From NCBI RefSeq assembly GCF_003046295.1, contig NZ_PZZN01000001.1, positions 826,812-890,811 on the forward strand: DNA of 64,000 bases. The letters run 5' to 3'. The translations under genes were made by a program, and so were the position numbers. The notes below the pieces were generated by a model. The model was not told where the DNA came from. It made no database searches and saw only the letters and a program-made list of their open reading frames with translations. Positions 21,215-30,198 of this stretch are shown here, piece by piece (position 1 is the first letter of the stretch; each line of letters starts with the position of its first letter). The stretch comes from Sphingomonas aerolata. GTDB lineage: Bacteria; Pseudomonadota; Alphaproteobacteria; Sphingomonadales; Sphingomonadaceae.

Positions 21215-22162
21215 TTAAACCCGCTTGCCAAACCAATGGGGCGTCACGTCCGCCTCGACCAGCGGATTGTCGGTATCGACATGCCCCTCGGGATCGAGGT
21301 GGATCAGCACTTCGACCTTCGGAAACGCGGTGCGCAGGTTGCGCTCGACCGCCTCGACGATGTCGTGGGCATGCGCGACGGTCAGGTCGCGCGCGACCTC
21401 CATGTGGAACTGTGCGAAATCATGGCTGCCCGACCGGCGGGTGCGGAAGTCATGGATGCCGCGGATGCCGGGCTGGCGCGCGGCGACGTCGAGGAACTGT
21501 GCACGCAGATCCTCGGGCCATTCCTTGTCCATCAACTGGTCGATCGCGTTCGACGATGCCGAGAAAGCACCCCAGGCGAGCCACAAGGCGATGACGATGC
21601 CGAAGATCGGATCCGCCCCGCTCCACCCCATATACTGGTCGAGCACCAATGCGACGATCACCGACCCGTTCAGCAGCACGTCCGACTGGTAATGAACATT
21701 GTCCGCAAGGATCGCGACCGATCCGGTCTGGCGGATGATCCGGCGCTGATAGGCGAGCAGGAAGACCGTCGCGACGATCGCGACGACCGACACGCCGATG
21801 CCGAAATCGGCGCCCGTGGTCGGCTGCGGATCGTTGAATGCGAGGATCGCGCGCCAGGCGATGCCCGCCGCCGACGCGGTGATCAGCATCACCTGGAACA
21901 GCGCGGCGAGCGCCTCTGCCTTGCCGTGGCCGAAACGGTGGTCGTGATCGGCAGGCGTCGCCGCCAGCCGCACGCCGTACAGCGTGACGAGGCTCGCGAG
22001 CAGGTCGAGCGCGGTGTCGGCGAGCGAGCCGAGCATCGCGACCGATCCGGTCGTCCACGCCGCAAAGCCCTTCAGCAGCAGCAGGAAACACGCCATCGCG
22101 ACGCTGGCGAGCGCCGCGCGCGTCGCCAGCGGGATCACCCTGCGGCGTTCGTCCTGGGTCAT
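21215..22162 (-). CDS. Cation diffusion facilitator transporter (FieF/CzcD-like)
   Basis: Divalent-metal/proton antiporter of the inner membrane, 315 residues. Six spans are visible. The metal site motif in TM2 is ADTALD (Asp-x3-Asp), HRFGHGKAEALAAL follows in the loop, and HYQSD (His-x3-Asp) is in TM5, the tetrahedral Zn/Fe site arrangement of FieF. A C-terminal cytoplasmic domain has HDFRTRRSGSHDFAQFHMEV and HLDPEGHVD. It starts in an ATGA overlap with the stop of pdxH, so both are cotranscribed from the pdxH promoter. Metal specificity is not determined. Confidence 0.92.
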   Translation of the reverse strand: MTQDERRRVIPLATRAALASVAMACFLLLLKGFAAWTTGSVAMLGSLADTALDLLASLVTLYGVRLAATPADHDHRFGHGKAEALAALFQVMLITASAAGIAWRAILAFNDPQPTTGADFGIGVSVVAIVATVFLLAYQRRIIRQTGSVAILADNVHYQSDVLLNGSVIVALVLDQYMGWSGADPIFGIVIALWLAWGAFSASSNAIDQLMDKEWPEDLRAQFLDVAARQPGIRGIHDFRTRRSGSHDFAQFHMEVARDLTVAHAHDIVEAVERNLRTAFPKVEVLIHLDPEGHVDTDNPLVEADVTPHWFGKRV

Positions 22163-22737
22163 GGGAACAGCAATCCTTCGGTCCAGCCTTCACCGTCGCG
22201 CACGAACAGTCGCCGCTCATGTAGGCGGTGTTCGCGGTCCTGCCACAGCTCGATACGATCGGGCGCGATCCGGTACCCGCCCCAGTGCGGCGGCCGCGGC
22301 ACGTCGCCGCCCTCGAACCGCGCCTGCGCCTCGGCAAAACGGCGTTCGAACGTGTCGCGCGTGTCGAGCGGGCGCGATTGCTCCGACGCCCAGGCCCCGA
22401 GTTGCGAATCACGGCCGCGCGTCGCGAAATAGGCGTCCGATTCCGCATCGCTCACAAGGCTGACGCGCCCCTCGATCCGGACCTGCCGGCGCAGCGACTT
22501 CCAGTGGAAGAGCAACGCCGCATGCGCGTTCGCGGTCAGCTCGCCCGCCTTGCGGCTCTCGCGGTTGGTGTAGATGACGAAACCATCGGGGCCATGCCCT
22601 TTCAGCAGCACCATCCGCACCGACGGACGTCCCTGCCCATCCGCAGTGGCGAGGGCTACAGCGTTGGAGTCGTTGATTTCTGTTTGCCTGGCCTCGGCGT
22701 ACCAGGCCTCGAACAGCGTGATCGGGTTATCGGACAT
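22159..22737 (-). CDS. pdxH: Pyridoxamine/pyridoxine 5'-phosphate oxidase
   Basis: FMN enzyme that forms pyridoxal 5'-phosphate. The 192 residues have SNAVALATADGQGRPSVRMV and LLKGHGPDGFVIYTNRESRK (FMN/PLP binding, about 28-65), then FHWKSLRRQVRIEG, DSQLGAWASEQS, and the C-terminal WQDREHRLHERRLF. The start at MSDNPITLFEAWY is chosen by family length; a longer frame adds 24 residues of poor fit. It is divergent from ku with 113 bases between. Confidence 0.94.
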   Translation of the reverse strand: MSDNPITLFEAWYAEARQTEINDSNAVALATADGQGRPSVRMVLLKGHGPDGFVIYTNRESRKAGELTANAHAALLFHWKSLRRQVRIEGRVSLVSDAESDAYFATRGRDSQLGAWASEQSRPLDTRDTFERRFAEAQARFEGGDVPRPPHWGGYRIAPDRIELWQDREHRLHERRLFVRDGEGWTEGLLFP

Positions 22738-22850
22738 GGCAGCGCCATAGCGAAACTTGGCGGGCCGCGAAACAGCGCACGGCACGGCGCTCACGGAACG
22801 ACTCGCCACGCCGACGATTGAATCGGTTTCGCAACGAAGGAAACCGCACC

Positions 22851-23738
22851 GTGGCAGCGCGCGCCTATTGGCAGGGACAGATCCGGCTCGCGCTGGTCTC
22901 GATCCCGGTCGAAATCTACTCCGCCACCAAATCGGGTGCGGCGGTCTCGTTCAAGCAGATCCACGAACCCTCGGGCCAGCCGATCCATTACGACAAGGTC
23001 GTCACCGGCGTCGGCCCGGTCGACGCGGACGAGATCATGAAGGGCTATGAGGTCGAAAAGGGTGAATATGTCCTGCTCGACCAGGACGAGATCGACGCCG
23101 TGAAGCTCGAATCGAAGAAGACGCTCGAACTGACCCAGTTCGTCGATGCGAGCGAGATCGACGTGCTCTATTATGAGAAGCCCTATTTCGTCGTCCCCGC
23201 GGACGATCTGGCGGAAGAGGCGTTCATCGTCCTGCGCGAGGCGCTCCGGCGCACGAAGAAGGTCGGGCTCGGCCAGCTCGCGATGCGCGGCCGCGAATAT
23301 GTCGTCAGCCTCAAGCCCTGCGGGCGCGGCTTGGTGCTTGAGACGCTGCGCTACGCGGACGAGGTGCACAAGGCGCAGGGCTATTTCCGCGACATCCCCG
23401 ACGACAAGCCGTCCGAGGAGCTGCTCGAACTCGCCGAGGCCCTGATCGAGAAGCGCAGCGGCGACTTCCACCCGCAGGACTTCCATGATCGCTATGTCGA
23501 CGCGCTGAAGGACCTGATCGAACGCAAACGCAAGGCGAACGGCAAGACGATCATCGACGACAAGGACAGCGGCGAACGCACCGGCTCGAACGTGGTCGAC
23601 CTGATGGCGGCGCTGAAGAAGTCGATGGAGAAATCGGGCGGCACGGCCACGGCTGCGAAGAAGGCACCCGCCAAGAAAGCCCCGGCCAAGACCGCGCCGA
23701 AGACTGCGACCAAGACCCCGGCCAAGAAACGTGCGTAA
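22851..23738 (+). CDS. ku: Non-homologous end-joining protein Ku
   Basis: Homodimeric ring that binds broken DNA ends and recruits LigD. I start at GTG (AARAYWQGQIRLALVSIPVE follows) because GAAGGA is 9 bases upstream; an in-frame TTG 11 codons earlier is less likely. The 295 residues show the Ku core (KQIHEPSGQPIHYDKV, YEVEKGEYVLLDQDEIDAV, YYEKPYFVVPAD, RGREYVVSLKPCGRGL). The ~50-residue C-terminal tail is Lys/Ala/Pro-rich (KKAPAKKAPAKTAPK), as in bacterial Ku proteins with DNA-binding tails. It is followed by ligD after a repeat-filled 65-base gap. Confidence 0.94.
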   Translation: MAARAYWQGQIRLALVSIPVEIYSATKSGAAVSFKQIHEPSGQPIHYDKVVTGVGPVDADEIMKGYEVEKGEYVLLDQDEIDAVKLESKKTLELTQFVDASEIDVLYYEKPYFVVPADDLAEEAFIVLREALRRTKKVGLGQLAMRGREYVVSLKPCGRGLVLETLRYADEVHKAQGYFRDIPDDKPSEELLELAEALIEKRSGDFHPQDFHDRYVDALKDLIERKRKANGKTIIDDKDSGERTGSNVVDLMAALKKSMEKSGGTATAAKKAPAKKAPAKTAPKTATKTPAKKRA

Positions 23739-23749
23739 CGCCCCCTGTT

Positions 23750-23801
23750 GTGTCCCCGCGAAGGCGAGGACCCAGCCTGGGCTCCCGCCTTCGCGGGAAA
23801 C
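23750..23801. repeat. REP-like inverted repeat filling the ku-ligD gap
   Basis: Arms of about 25 bases (23750-23774 and 23778-23801, core CCCGCGAAGGCG and its complement) form one hairpin. It occupies nearly all of the gap and ends 2 bases before the ligD ATG. It could attenuate ligD relative to ku or cover its weak ribosome-binding site. Confidence 0.8.
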
Positions 23802-23803
23802 CG

Positions 23804-26305
23804 ATGGTGGCTGACACCCCAGACCCCCTCGCGCGGTACAACGCCAAGCGGGACTTCGCGAAGACCGCCGAACCCGCCGGCACGCTGACCCCCGGCAACG
23901 GCAACAGCTTCATGGTGCAGAAGCACGACGCCACCCGCCTCCACTGGGACCTGCGCCTGGAGGTCGACGGCGTCCTCAAAAGCTGGGCGGTCACCCGCGG
24001 CCCCAGCCTCGACCCGGACGAAAAGCGCCTCGCGGTCCGCACCGAGGACCATCCCTTGAGCTACGCCACGTTCGAAGGCGCGATCCCCGCGGGCGAATAT
24101 GGCGGCGGCACGGTGATGCTGTGGGACCGCGGCACCTGGGCACCGATCAAGGGCAAGTCGGCCAAGGACCTCGACAAGGGCCATCTCCACTTCGTCCTCG
24201 ATGGCGAGCGGATGAAGGGCGAATGGCTGCTGATCCGCCTCAAACCCCGCGCGAAGGAAAAGCGCGAGAACTGGCTGCTCCGCAAGATCGACGACGACGC
24301 GGCGGGCGGCACCGACACGCTGGTCGACGAAGCGCTGACAAGCGTGTCCACCGGCCGCACGATGGCGGAGATTGCTGAGGGCAAGAAGCCGGCACGCGCG
24401 AGCAAACCCGCCCCCTCCCCGTCATCCCGGCGAAAGCCGGGACCCAGAGCGAAAAGCGTCGCGGCGGATACTCCGGATCCTGGCCTTCGCCAGAATGACG
24501 GCACGCTTCCCGAATTCTGCGACCCCCAACTCTGCACGCTCGTCGACGCCGTCCCCACCGGCACCGCCTGGCTGCACGAGGTCAAATATGACGGCTACCG
24601 CGCGCTCGTCGCGGTCGCGAACGGCACGGCCAAGGTCTTCACCCGCACCGGCCTCGACTGGACCGAAAAGTTCGCCGGAATCGCTGCCGCCGCCGCGAAG
24701 CTCCCCGTAAAATCCGCGCTGATCGACGGCGAGATCGTCGCCTTCAAGGACGGCCACCCCGATTTTTCGACGCTGAAGGACGCGATCTCGAACGGCGGAG
24801 ACATGACGCTGTTCGCGTTCGACCTGCTCGAAGTCGACGGCGAGGACCTGACCGGCCTGTCCAATCTCGACCGCAAGGCCCGCCTCGAACCGCTGATCCC
24901 GGCCGATGACGACCGCCTGCGCTATTCGGACCACGTCATCGGCGCGGGCGAAAAATTGTTCGAGACCATGTGCCGCGAAGGCCTCGAAGGCATCGTCTCG
25001 AAACGCGCCGACGCGCCCTATCAGGGCAAGCGGACCAAGGCGTGGCTCAAGGTCAAATGCACGCACCGCCAGGAATTCGTCATCGTCGGCTGGCTCCCGT
25101 CCGACAAGAAGCGCGGCTTCAAGTCGCTGCTGCTCGGCGTCCGCGACGGCAAGACCTATCGCTATGCGGGCAAGGTCGGCACCGGCTTCGACCAGGCGCT
25201 GATGGACGACCTCCGCGAGAAACTCGATGCGCTCGACCGCAAGACGCCGACCGTCGAAGCCCCGAAAGCCGCGGTCCGCGGCGCGCACTGGGTGACGCCG
25301 AAGCTCGTCGCCGAGATCGCCTTTGCCGAAACCACCCCCGACGGCGTGCTGCGCCATTCGAGCTTCATCGGCCTGCGCGAGGACAAGGCGGCGAAGGACG
25401 TCGTCGCCGAGACCCCCGCCCCGCTCCCCGATGCCGCGCCTGAGACCACGATCAAGATCACCAACCGCGACCGCGTCATCTTCGACGACTCCGACGTCAC
25501 CAAGGGCGATCTCGCCGACTATTACGCCGCGCTGTCCGGCCTCATCCTTCCCTTCGCCGGCAATCGCCCGATCAGCCTCGTCCGCTGCCCGCAAGGCCGG
25601 TCGCGCGCCTGCTTCTTCCAGAAACACGATGCCGGCAGCTTCGGCGACGCGGTCCATCAGGTGCCGATCCGGGAGAAGGATGGGTCGACCGAGGACTATC
25701 TCTATGTCGACGACGCCAATGGGCTGGTCGCCTGCGTCCAGATGGGGACGATCGAGTTCCACGGCTGGGGATCCTCCAACGAGACGCTCGAAAAGCCCGA
25801 CCGGCTCGTCTTCGATCTCGACCCCGACGAGGGCCTCGACTTCGACGATACGAAGAAGGCCGCAGAGTATTTGAAGACGCAGCTCGCCGAACTGGGGCTC
25901 GTCAGCTTCGCGATGCTGTCGGGCGGCAAGGGCGTCCATGTCGTCGTCCCGCTCACCCCCAAGGCGGAATGGCCCGCGGTCAAGGATTTCGCCGACCGTT
26001 TCGCGCGGGCGCTGGCAAGCGCCGAGCCCGACCGGTTCGTGGCATCGATGGTCAAGGCCAAGCGCAAGGGCCGCATCTTCATCGACTGGCTGCGCAACCA
26101 GCGCGGCAGCACCGCGGTGATGCCCTATTCCGCCCGCGCCCGCGCCGGCGCGCCTGTCGCCGCCCCCGTATCATGGAGCGAATTGCGCGACATCGACACC
26201 GCCGCCCGCTGGGGTGTGCGCGACGCCGAAGACCTGATCGCACGCGCCGGGTCACGCGGTTTGAAGGGCTGGGGTGTGGCGGACCAGGTGTTGCCGGATT
26301 TCTGA
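23804..26305 (+). CDS. ligD: ATP-dependent DNA ligase D (PE-LIG-POL)
   Basis: End-joining ligase that works with Ku. The 833 residues read in the order 3'-phosphoesterase (about 20-175; QKHDATRLHWDLRLEVDG, GPSLDPDEKRLAV), ATP-dependent ligase (about 235-545; EVKYDGYRAL with adenylated Lys 261, DGEIV, EGIVSKRADAPYQ, WLKVKC) and primase-polymerase (about 560-833; RPISLVRCPQG, FFQKHDA, FDLDPDEGLDF, GGKGVHVVVP). The ATG at MVADTPDP is chosen because an upstream in-frame start would translate the repeat in the ku-ligD gap. Residues about 206-233, the PE-LIG linker, are encoded by a REP-like element. The ribosome-binding site is poor. Confidence 0.94.
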   Translation: MVADTPDPLARYNAKRDFAKTAEPAGTLTPGNGNSFMVQKHDATRLHWDLRLEVDGVLKSWAVTRGPSLDPDEKRLAVRTEDHPLSYATFEGAIPAGEYGGGTVMLWDRGTWAPIKGKSAKDLDKGHLHFVLDGERMKGEWLLIRLKPRAKEKRENWLLRKIDDDAAGGTDTLVDEALTSVSTGRTMAEIAEGKKPARASKPAPSPSSRRKPGPRAKSVAADTPDPGLRQNDGTLPEFCDPQLCTLVDAVPTGTAWLHEVKYDGYRALVAVANGTAKVFTRTGLDWTEKFAGIAAAAAKLPVKSALIDGEIVAFKDGHPDFSTLKDAISNGGDMTLFAFDLLEVDGEDLTGLSNLDRKARLEPLIPADDDRLRYSDHVIGAGEKLFETMCREGLEGIVSKRADAPYQGKRTKAWLKVKCTHRQEFVIVGWLPSDKKRGFKSLLLGVRDGKTYRYAGKVGTGFDQALMDDLREKLDALDRKTPTVEAPKAAVRGAHWVTPKLVAEIAFAETTPDGVLRHSSFIGLREDKAAKDVVAETPAPLPDAAPETTIKITNRDRVIFDDSDVTKGDLADYYAALSGLILPFAGNRPISLVRCPQGRSRACFFQKHDAGSFGDAVHQVPIREKDGSTEDYLYVDDANGLVACVQMGTIEFHGWGSSNETLEKPDRLVFDLDPDEGLDFDDTKKAAEYLKTQLAELGLVSFAMLSGGKGVHVVVPLTPKAEWPAVKDFADRFARALASAEPDRFVASMVKAKRKGRIFIDWLRNQRGSTAVMPYSARARAGAPVAAPVSWSELRDIDTAARWGVRDAEDLIARAGSRGLKGWGVADQVLPDF
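24420..24500. repeat. REP-like inverted-repeat pair inside the ligD reading frame
   Basis: Left arm 24420-24446 (core CCCGGCGAAAGCCGGGA) and right arm 24472-24500 (complement of CTGGCGAAGGCCAGGA) are imperfect reverse complements separated by 25 bases. The element is in frame, without a stop, and encodes the linker from about residue 206 to 233 of LigD. Confidence 0.8.
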
Positions 26306-26329
26306 GGGCGCGGCAGCCTCTATATGGCT

Positions 26330-26436
26330 CGTTCCCCGGCGAAGGCCGGGGCCCAGTTGGGGAACAGTCGCTAAGGATATGCAGCGCAAGGTTACGACCA
26401 CCTTCCCACCTGGGCCCCGGCCTCCGCCGGGGAACG
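26330..26436. repeat. REP-like inverted-repeat pair between ligD and the ATP-grasp gene
   Basis: Arms 26330-26355 and 26411-26436 are reverse complements at 25 of 26 positions, with 55 bases between. This accounts for most of the 248-base gap after ligD; the remaining ~115 bases before the next gene show only a possible promoter region and an AAGG ribosome-binding site. Confidence 0.85.
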
Positions 26437-26553
26437 GCCAGCCCGGGAAAGTCCTGTTCCCCCTCCCCGACCTACCCCACGCCCGACAATTTAGGTTGCG
26501 CCGCACCAGCGAAAGGTGAAACACCCGCCGCCACTATTCGAAGGCATCAAGGC

Positions 26554-29067
26554 ATGGAGATGGCGACGCAATCCACGCCCCCGACCGATACGGCGCAATC
26601 GAGCGCCTATGACGCGACACGCCATGCCGAGCGCTGGATCGCCGACTATTGCGCGCGCAGTACCGCCGCCGACATGCTCTGCCCCGCCGCCGACGGCAGC
26701 ATCGACCCCGCCTGGACCGCGACCTTCGCCGAGCTCGCGATGGTCGCCTCGGACGATCTCGGCCATGTCCGCGAACGCGTCCAGCGCCACGCGGTCGATA
26801 TCGGCACCGGCTTCCGCATCGCCGACGAACCCGACGAGCGCCCCTGGCCCGTCTCCCCCGTCCCGTTGCTGATCGAGGCGGACGCATGGACGCGGATCGC
26901 CGCGGGCGTCGTCCAGCGCGCGACGCTGATGGAAACGGTGATCGCCGATCTGTACGGCGAGGGAAAGCTGGTCGCGGACGGCCATATCCCCGCCGCGCTC
27001 GTCACCGGCAGCCCGTTCTTCCTGCGGCCGATGGTCGGGCTCGACCCGCCCGGCGGCCGCCATCTCGATTTCATCGCGATCGATCTCGGCCGCGGGCCCA
27101 GTGGCGAATGGCGCGTGCTCGCCGACCATCTGCGCGCACCCGCGGGTGCGGGCTATGCGCTCGAAAACCGGCTCGCGGTCGGCCGGACGCTCGGCGGGTT
27201 GCAGGCGCGGTTGAACGTCCAGCGTCACGCGCCGTTCTTCGCCGCGTTCCGCGCGGGGCTGGCGGCGATGTGCAAGCGCACCGATCCGCGGATCGGGCTG
27301 CTCACCCCCGGCCGGTTCAACCCGAGCTATCCCGAACAGGCGCATCTCGCGCGCTATCTGGGGCTGCTGCTCGTCGAGGGCGCGGATCTCGCCGCGCTCG
27401 AGGACAAGCTCTATGTCCGCACGATCGGCGGGTTGAAGCGGATCGACGCGCTGTGGCGGCGGCTCGATCCCCGGCTGCTCGATCCGCTGGCGTTCGACAC
27501 GCATTCGCAGATCGGCGTGCCCGGCCTGATCGACGCCTATGCCGCGGGCAATGTCGTGCTGTCGAACGCGCCCGGCTCCGCGGTGCTCGAGGCCCCCGCC
27601 TTCTCGGCCTTCCTGCCGCAACTCGCGCGCACGATCCTCGGCGAAGACCTGCTGCTCCCCAACATCGCGACCTGGTGGTGCGGGCAGGACGCGGCGCGGA
27701 CCGCGGTCGAGGCCGATCTCGACCGGCTGCTGATCGCCCCCGCCTATCACACCCGCCCGCTCGGCTTGCCCAACGGCGCGACCGCGGGTGCCGACATCAC
27801 CGGCGCCGACCGTGCCGCGCTGCTCGCCGACATGGCGCGCCGCCCGCAGGATTATGTCGGGCAGGAGATCGTCCGCCTCTCGACTATGCCCGTCGTCGTT
27901 GGCGACACGCTCGAACCGCGCCCGTTCACGCTGCGCGTCTTTGCAGCACGCGGCGGCGACGGCGAATGGACCGTGCTGCCCGGCGGGTTCGCGCGGATCG
28001 GCGAGCACCCCGACGCGCGCGCCGCGGTGATGGGCGAGGGCATCTGGTCCGCCGATGTCTGCGTCTATGGGCCGGAGCCGGTCGCACCCGTCTCGCTGCT
28101 CACCGCGCCCGATTCGCTCCACGTCCGCCGCAATCCCGGCACGCTGCCCAGCCGAGTCGCGGACAATTTCTACTGGCTCGGCCGCTATCTCGAGCGCGGC
28201 GAGGCGTTGCTGGCCGCGATCCGCGTGATGCTCGGCAATTCGATCGACGCGGACGGCGGCGCGGTGCTGTCGGCGCAGACCGTCGGCAAGCTCGTCGGGC
28301 TGATCGTCGGCAGCGGCGCCGCACCGCATCCCCCCGCGCTGCGCCGCGCCGACCTGACCGCGTTCGCACGCACCGCGATGGAGGACGAGGGCTGGCAGTC
28401 CGTCGCGACGATCAACCGCCATGCGCGTGCGATCGGCGAGGGATCGCGCGACCGGCTGTCCGCGGACATGGTCCGGCTGCTCGAGGCGCCCTTCCCCACG
28501 CATCGCGGGATGCTCGAACGCGCCGGTTCGCTCCAGCGCCGCTATGCCGCGATCGCCGGGCTGTCCGCCGAGCATATGGGACGCACCGCGGCGTGGCGGT
28601 TCCACGATCTCGGCCGCCGGATCGAGCGTGCGATGGCGATGGCCCGCGCGATCCGGCTGTTCGGCATGCCCGGCGCCTCGCCCGACGACCTGTCGGTGCT
28701 GCTCGACCTCGCCGACAGCCAGATCACCTATCGCCAGCGTTATCCGACGGGAATCGCGCGCGTGCCGGTCATGGACCTGGTGGCGCTCGACCCCGGCAAC
28801 CCGCGCAGCCTCGCCTTCTCCGCCGACCGCATCGCCGCCCGGCTCGCCGAACTGCCGGTGCTGAGCGACGACGAGATGGCCGAACCGCAACAGGCCCAGG
28901 CGACCGCACTCATGGCGATCGTGATGACCGCGACCGCCGCCGAGCTGGACGCGGATACGCTGGGCGATGTCGAACGCCGGCTGGCGGGCGTGTCCGACGC
29001 GCTGGCGAGACGCTATTTCCTCCAGGGCGCAGAACCGCTCCGCACCAGCGAACTGACGCTCGCATGA
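26554..29067 (+). CDS. Circularly permuted ATP-grasp / alpha-E domain fusion protein
   Basis: Predicted amide-bond-forming enzyme, 837 residues. The N-terminal ~480 residues match the circularly permuted type 2 ATP-grasp family (LMETVIADLYGEGKLVADGH, VGRTLGGLQARL, RIGLLTPGRFNPSYPEQAHL quoted in part, GADLAALEDKLYVRTIGG, LPNIATWWCGQ). The last ~310 residues are the alpha-E helical domain (SRVADNFYWLGRYLERGEAL, GRRIERAMAMARAI). In many genomes these are two genes. The ATG has AAGG 9 bases upstream. Its stop overlaps the transglutaminase start (ATGA). Family context predicts synthesis or tailoring of a small peptide tag; the substrate is unknown. Confidence 0.87.
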   Translation: MEMATQSTPPTDTAQSSAYDATRHAERWIADYCARSTAADMLCPAADGSIDPAWTATFAELAMVASDDLGHVRERVQRHAVDIGTGFRIADEPDERPWPVSPVPLLIEADAWTRIAAGVVQRATLMETVIADLYGEGKLVADGHIPAALVTGSPFFLRPMVGLDPPGGRHLDFIAIDLGRGPSGEWRVLADHLRAPAGAGYALENRLAVGRTLGGLQARLNVQRHAPFFAAFRAGLAAMCKRTDPRIGLLTPGRFNPSYPEQAHLARYLGLLLVEGADLAALEDKLYVRTIGGLKRIDALWRRLDPRLLDPLAFDTHSQIGVPGLIDAYAAGNVVLSNAPGSAVLEAPAFSAFLPQLARTILGEDLLLPNIATWWCGQDAARTAVEADLDRLLIAPAYHTRPLGLPNGATAGADITGADRAALLADMARRPQDYVGQEIVRLSTMPVVVGDTLEPRPFTLRVFAARGGDGEWTVLPGGFARIGEHPDARAAVMGEGIWSADVCVYGPEPVAPVSLLTAPDSLHVRRNPGTLPSRVADNFYWLGRYLERGEALLAAIRVMLGNSIDADGGAVLSAQTVGKLVGLIVGSGAAPHPPALRRADLTAFARTAMEDEGWQSVATINRHARAIGEGSRDRLSADMVRLLEAPFPTHRGMLERAGSLQRRYAAIAGLSAEHMGRTAAWRFHDLGRRIERAMAMARAIRLFGMPGASPDDLSVLLDLADSQITYRQRYPTGIARVPVMDLVALDPGNPRSLAFSADRIAARLAELPVLSDDEMAEPQQAQATALMAIVMTATAAELDADTLGDVERRLAGVSDALARRYFLQGAEPLRTSELTLA

Positions 29068-29957
29068 TCTACGACATCCGCCACGTCACCACTTTCGACT
29101 ATGGCGCGAGCGTCAAGTTCGCGCGCTGCAACCTCCGGCTGAAGCCCATCGACTGGCCCGGCCAGCGGCTCGACGCCTACACGCTCTCGGTCCATCCCGC
29201 GGGCCGGATCAGCCCCGCGCGCGCCGAGGCCGGGCTCGCCAACGTCACGCGGCTGGTGGTCGACAGCCCGGTCCGCCACCTGACGATCGAGAGCCGGTCG
29301 CGGATGACGGTCGACCGGCTCGTCCCCGTCCCCGCCGCCGGCGACCCGACGCTCGCCGAGATCGCGGCGTTGGCGCGCGCGAGCACCGACCTGTCCGCGG
29401 CGAGCCCCGCCACCTATCTCTATCCCTCGCCGCTGATCCCGCTCGACCACGCGATCGCCGATTATTGCGCGGCCGATCTCGACCCCACGCGCGGCGCGCT
29501 GGAGGCAGGGATCGCGCTCGCCCGCCGGATCCAGCGCGAATTCGTGTTCGATGCGGATGCGACACTGGTCGACACCCCGCCGCACGAGGCGTTCCTCCAC
29601 CGCAAGGGCGTGTGCCAGGATTTCGCGCAGATCATGATCACCGGCCTGCGCGCCGCCGGCCTGCCCGCCGCCTATGCGTCCGGCTATATCCGCACCATCC
29701 CGCCCGCGGGCCAGCCACGGCTGGTCGGCGCGGACGCGACGCATGCCTGGGTCCTGCTGTGGTGCGGGCCGGTGCATGGCTGGGTCGGAATGGATCCGAC
29801 CAACGGCATCTGGATGGCCAGCGACCATATCGTCATGGCGGTCGGCCGCGACTATGCCGAGATCGCACCGGTCGACGGCGTGGTGCTGGGCTCGGGCGCA
29901 CAGAGCATGGACGTCAGCGTCGACGTCGCCCCGCTGGACGACACGGTTTCGAGCTAG
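29064..29957 (+). CDS. Transglutaminase-like (papain-fold) family protein
   Basis: A 297-residue protein with an N-terminal beta domain (MIYDIRHVTTFDYGASVKFA) and a transglutaminase core. The catalytic Cys is in HRKGVCQDFAQIM (about 183), His in DATHAWVLLW (about 229) and Asp in GMDPTNG (about 246). It may act as a peptidase or amide-exchanger on the product of the upstream ATP-grasp/alpha-E protein, to which it is coupled by an ATGA overlap. No signal peptide, so it is predicted cytoplasmic. Confidence 0.88.
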   Translation: MIYDIRHVTTFDYGASVKFARCNLRLKPIDWPGQRLDAYTLSVHPAGRISPARAEAGLANVTRLVVDSPVRHLTIESRSRMTVDRLVPVPAAGDPTLAEIAALARASTDLSAASPATYLYPSPLIPLDHAIADYCAADLDPTRGALEAGIALARRIQREFVFDADATLVDTPPHEAFLHRKGVCQDFAQIMITGLRAAGLPAAYASGYIRTIPPAGQPRLVGADATHAWVLLWCGPVHGWVGMDPTNGIWMASDHIVMAVGRDYAEIAPVDGVVLGSGAQSMDVSVDVAPLDDTVSS

Positions 29958-30198
29958 CTCCTATGTGTTCCCCCGCGAAGGCGGGGGCCCAGAACCACGA
30001 ACGCCGTCCCCGCGACTTTGGGCTCCCGCTTTCGCGGGAGAACAGACAGGTCAGTCCTTCCCCTCATGCGGGTTCGGATAGGATCCGCCGCCACTCTCGC
30101 CGCCCTTGTCCTTGGCCGGCGCATCGTTCACCCCGTCCTTCTGCTTGGCACCGTCATCGCCCTCGGGCACGCCCTGCATCGGTTGCTTGTCAGCCATC
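29914..30198 (-). CDS. Small hydrophilic hypothetical protein, probably frameshifted near its 3' end
   Basis: Not recognised. The reading starts MADKQPMQGVPEGDDGAKQK and continues, rich in Lys, Asp and Gly, to GGESGGGSYPNPHEG at about residue 45. GAGGAG lies 6 bases upstream of this ATG; a second ATG directly precedes it. From there the frame runs into the adjacent REP-like repeat and then antisense to the transglutaminase gene until a stop at 29914. Removing one G from the run at 30060-30064 would give HEGKD and an immediate stop at 30051, a more natural end. Divergent from the J-domain gene. Confidence 0.45.
29967..30043. repeat. REP-like inverted-repeat pair after the transglutaminase gene
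   Basis: Arms 29967-29991 and 30019-30043 are reverse complements at about 22 of 25 positions (core CCCGCGAAGGCGGG). It is the same family as the elements in the ku-ligD gap and before smc. Confidence 0.8.

Noticed and set aside
20492..22432. 646-codon open frame on the plus strand
   Set aside because: Antisense to the PhzF, cation-transporter and pdxH genes; no recognisable fold.
26649..29063. N-terminal 805 codons of the frame that later becomes the transglutaminase
   Set aside because: Out-of-frame reading of the ATP-grasp/alpha-E gene; the true transglutaminase start is the ATGA at 29064.
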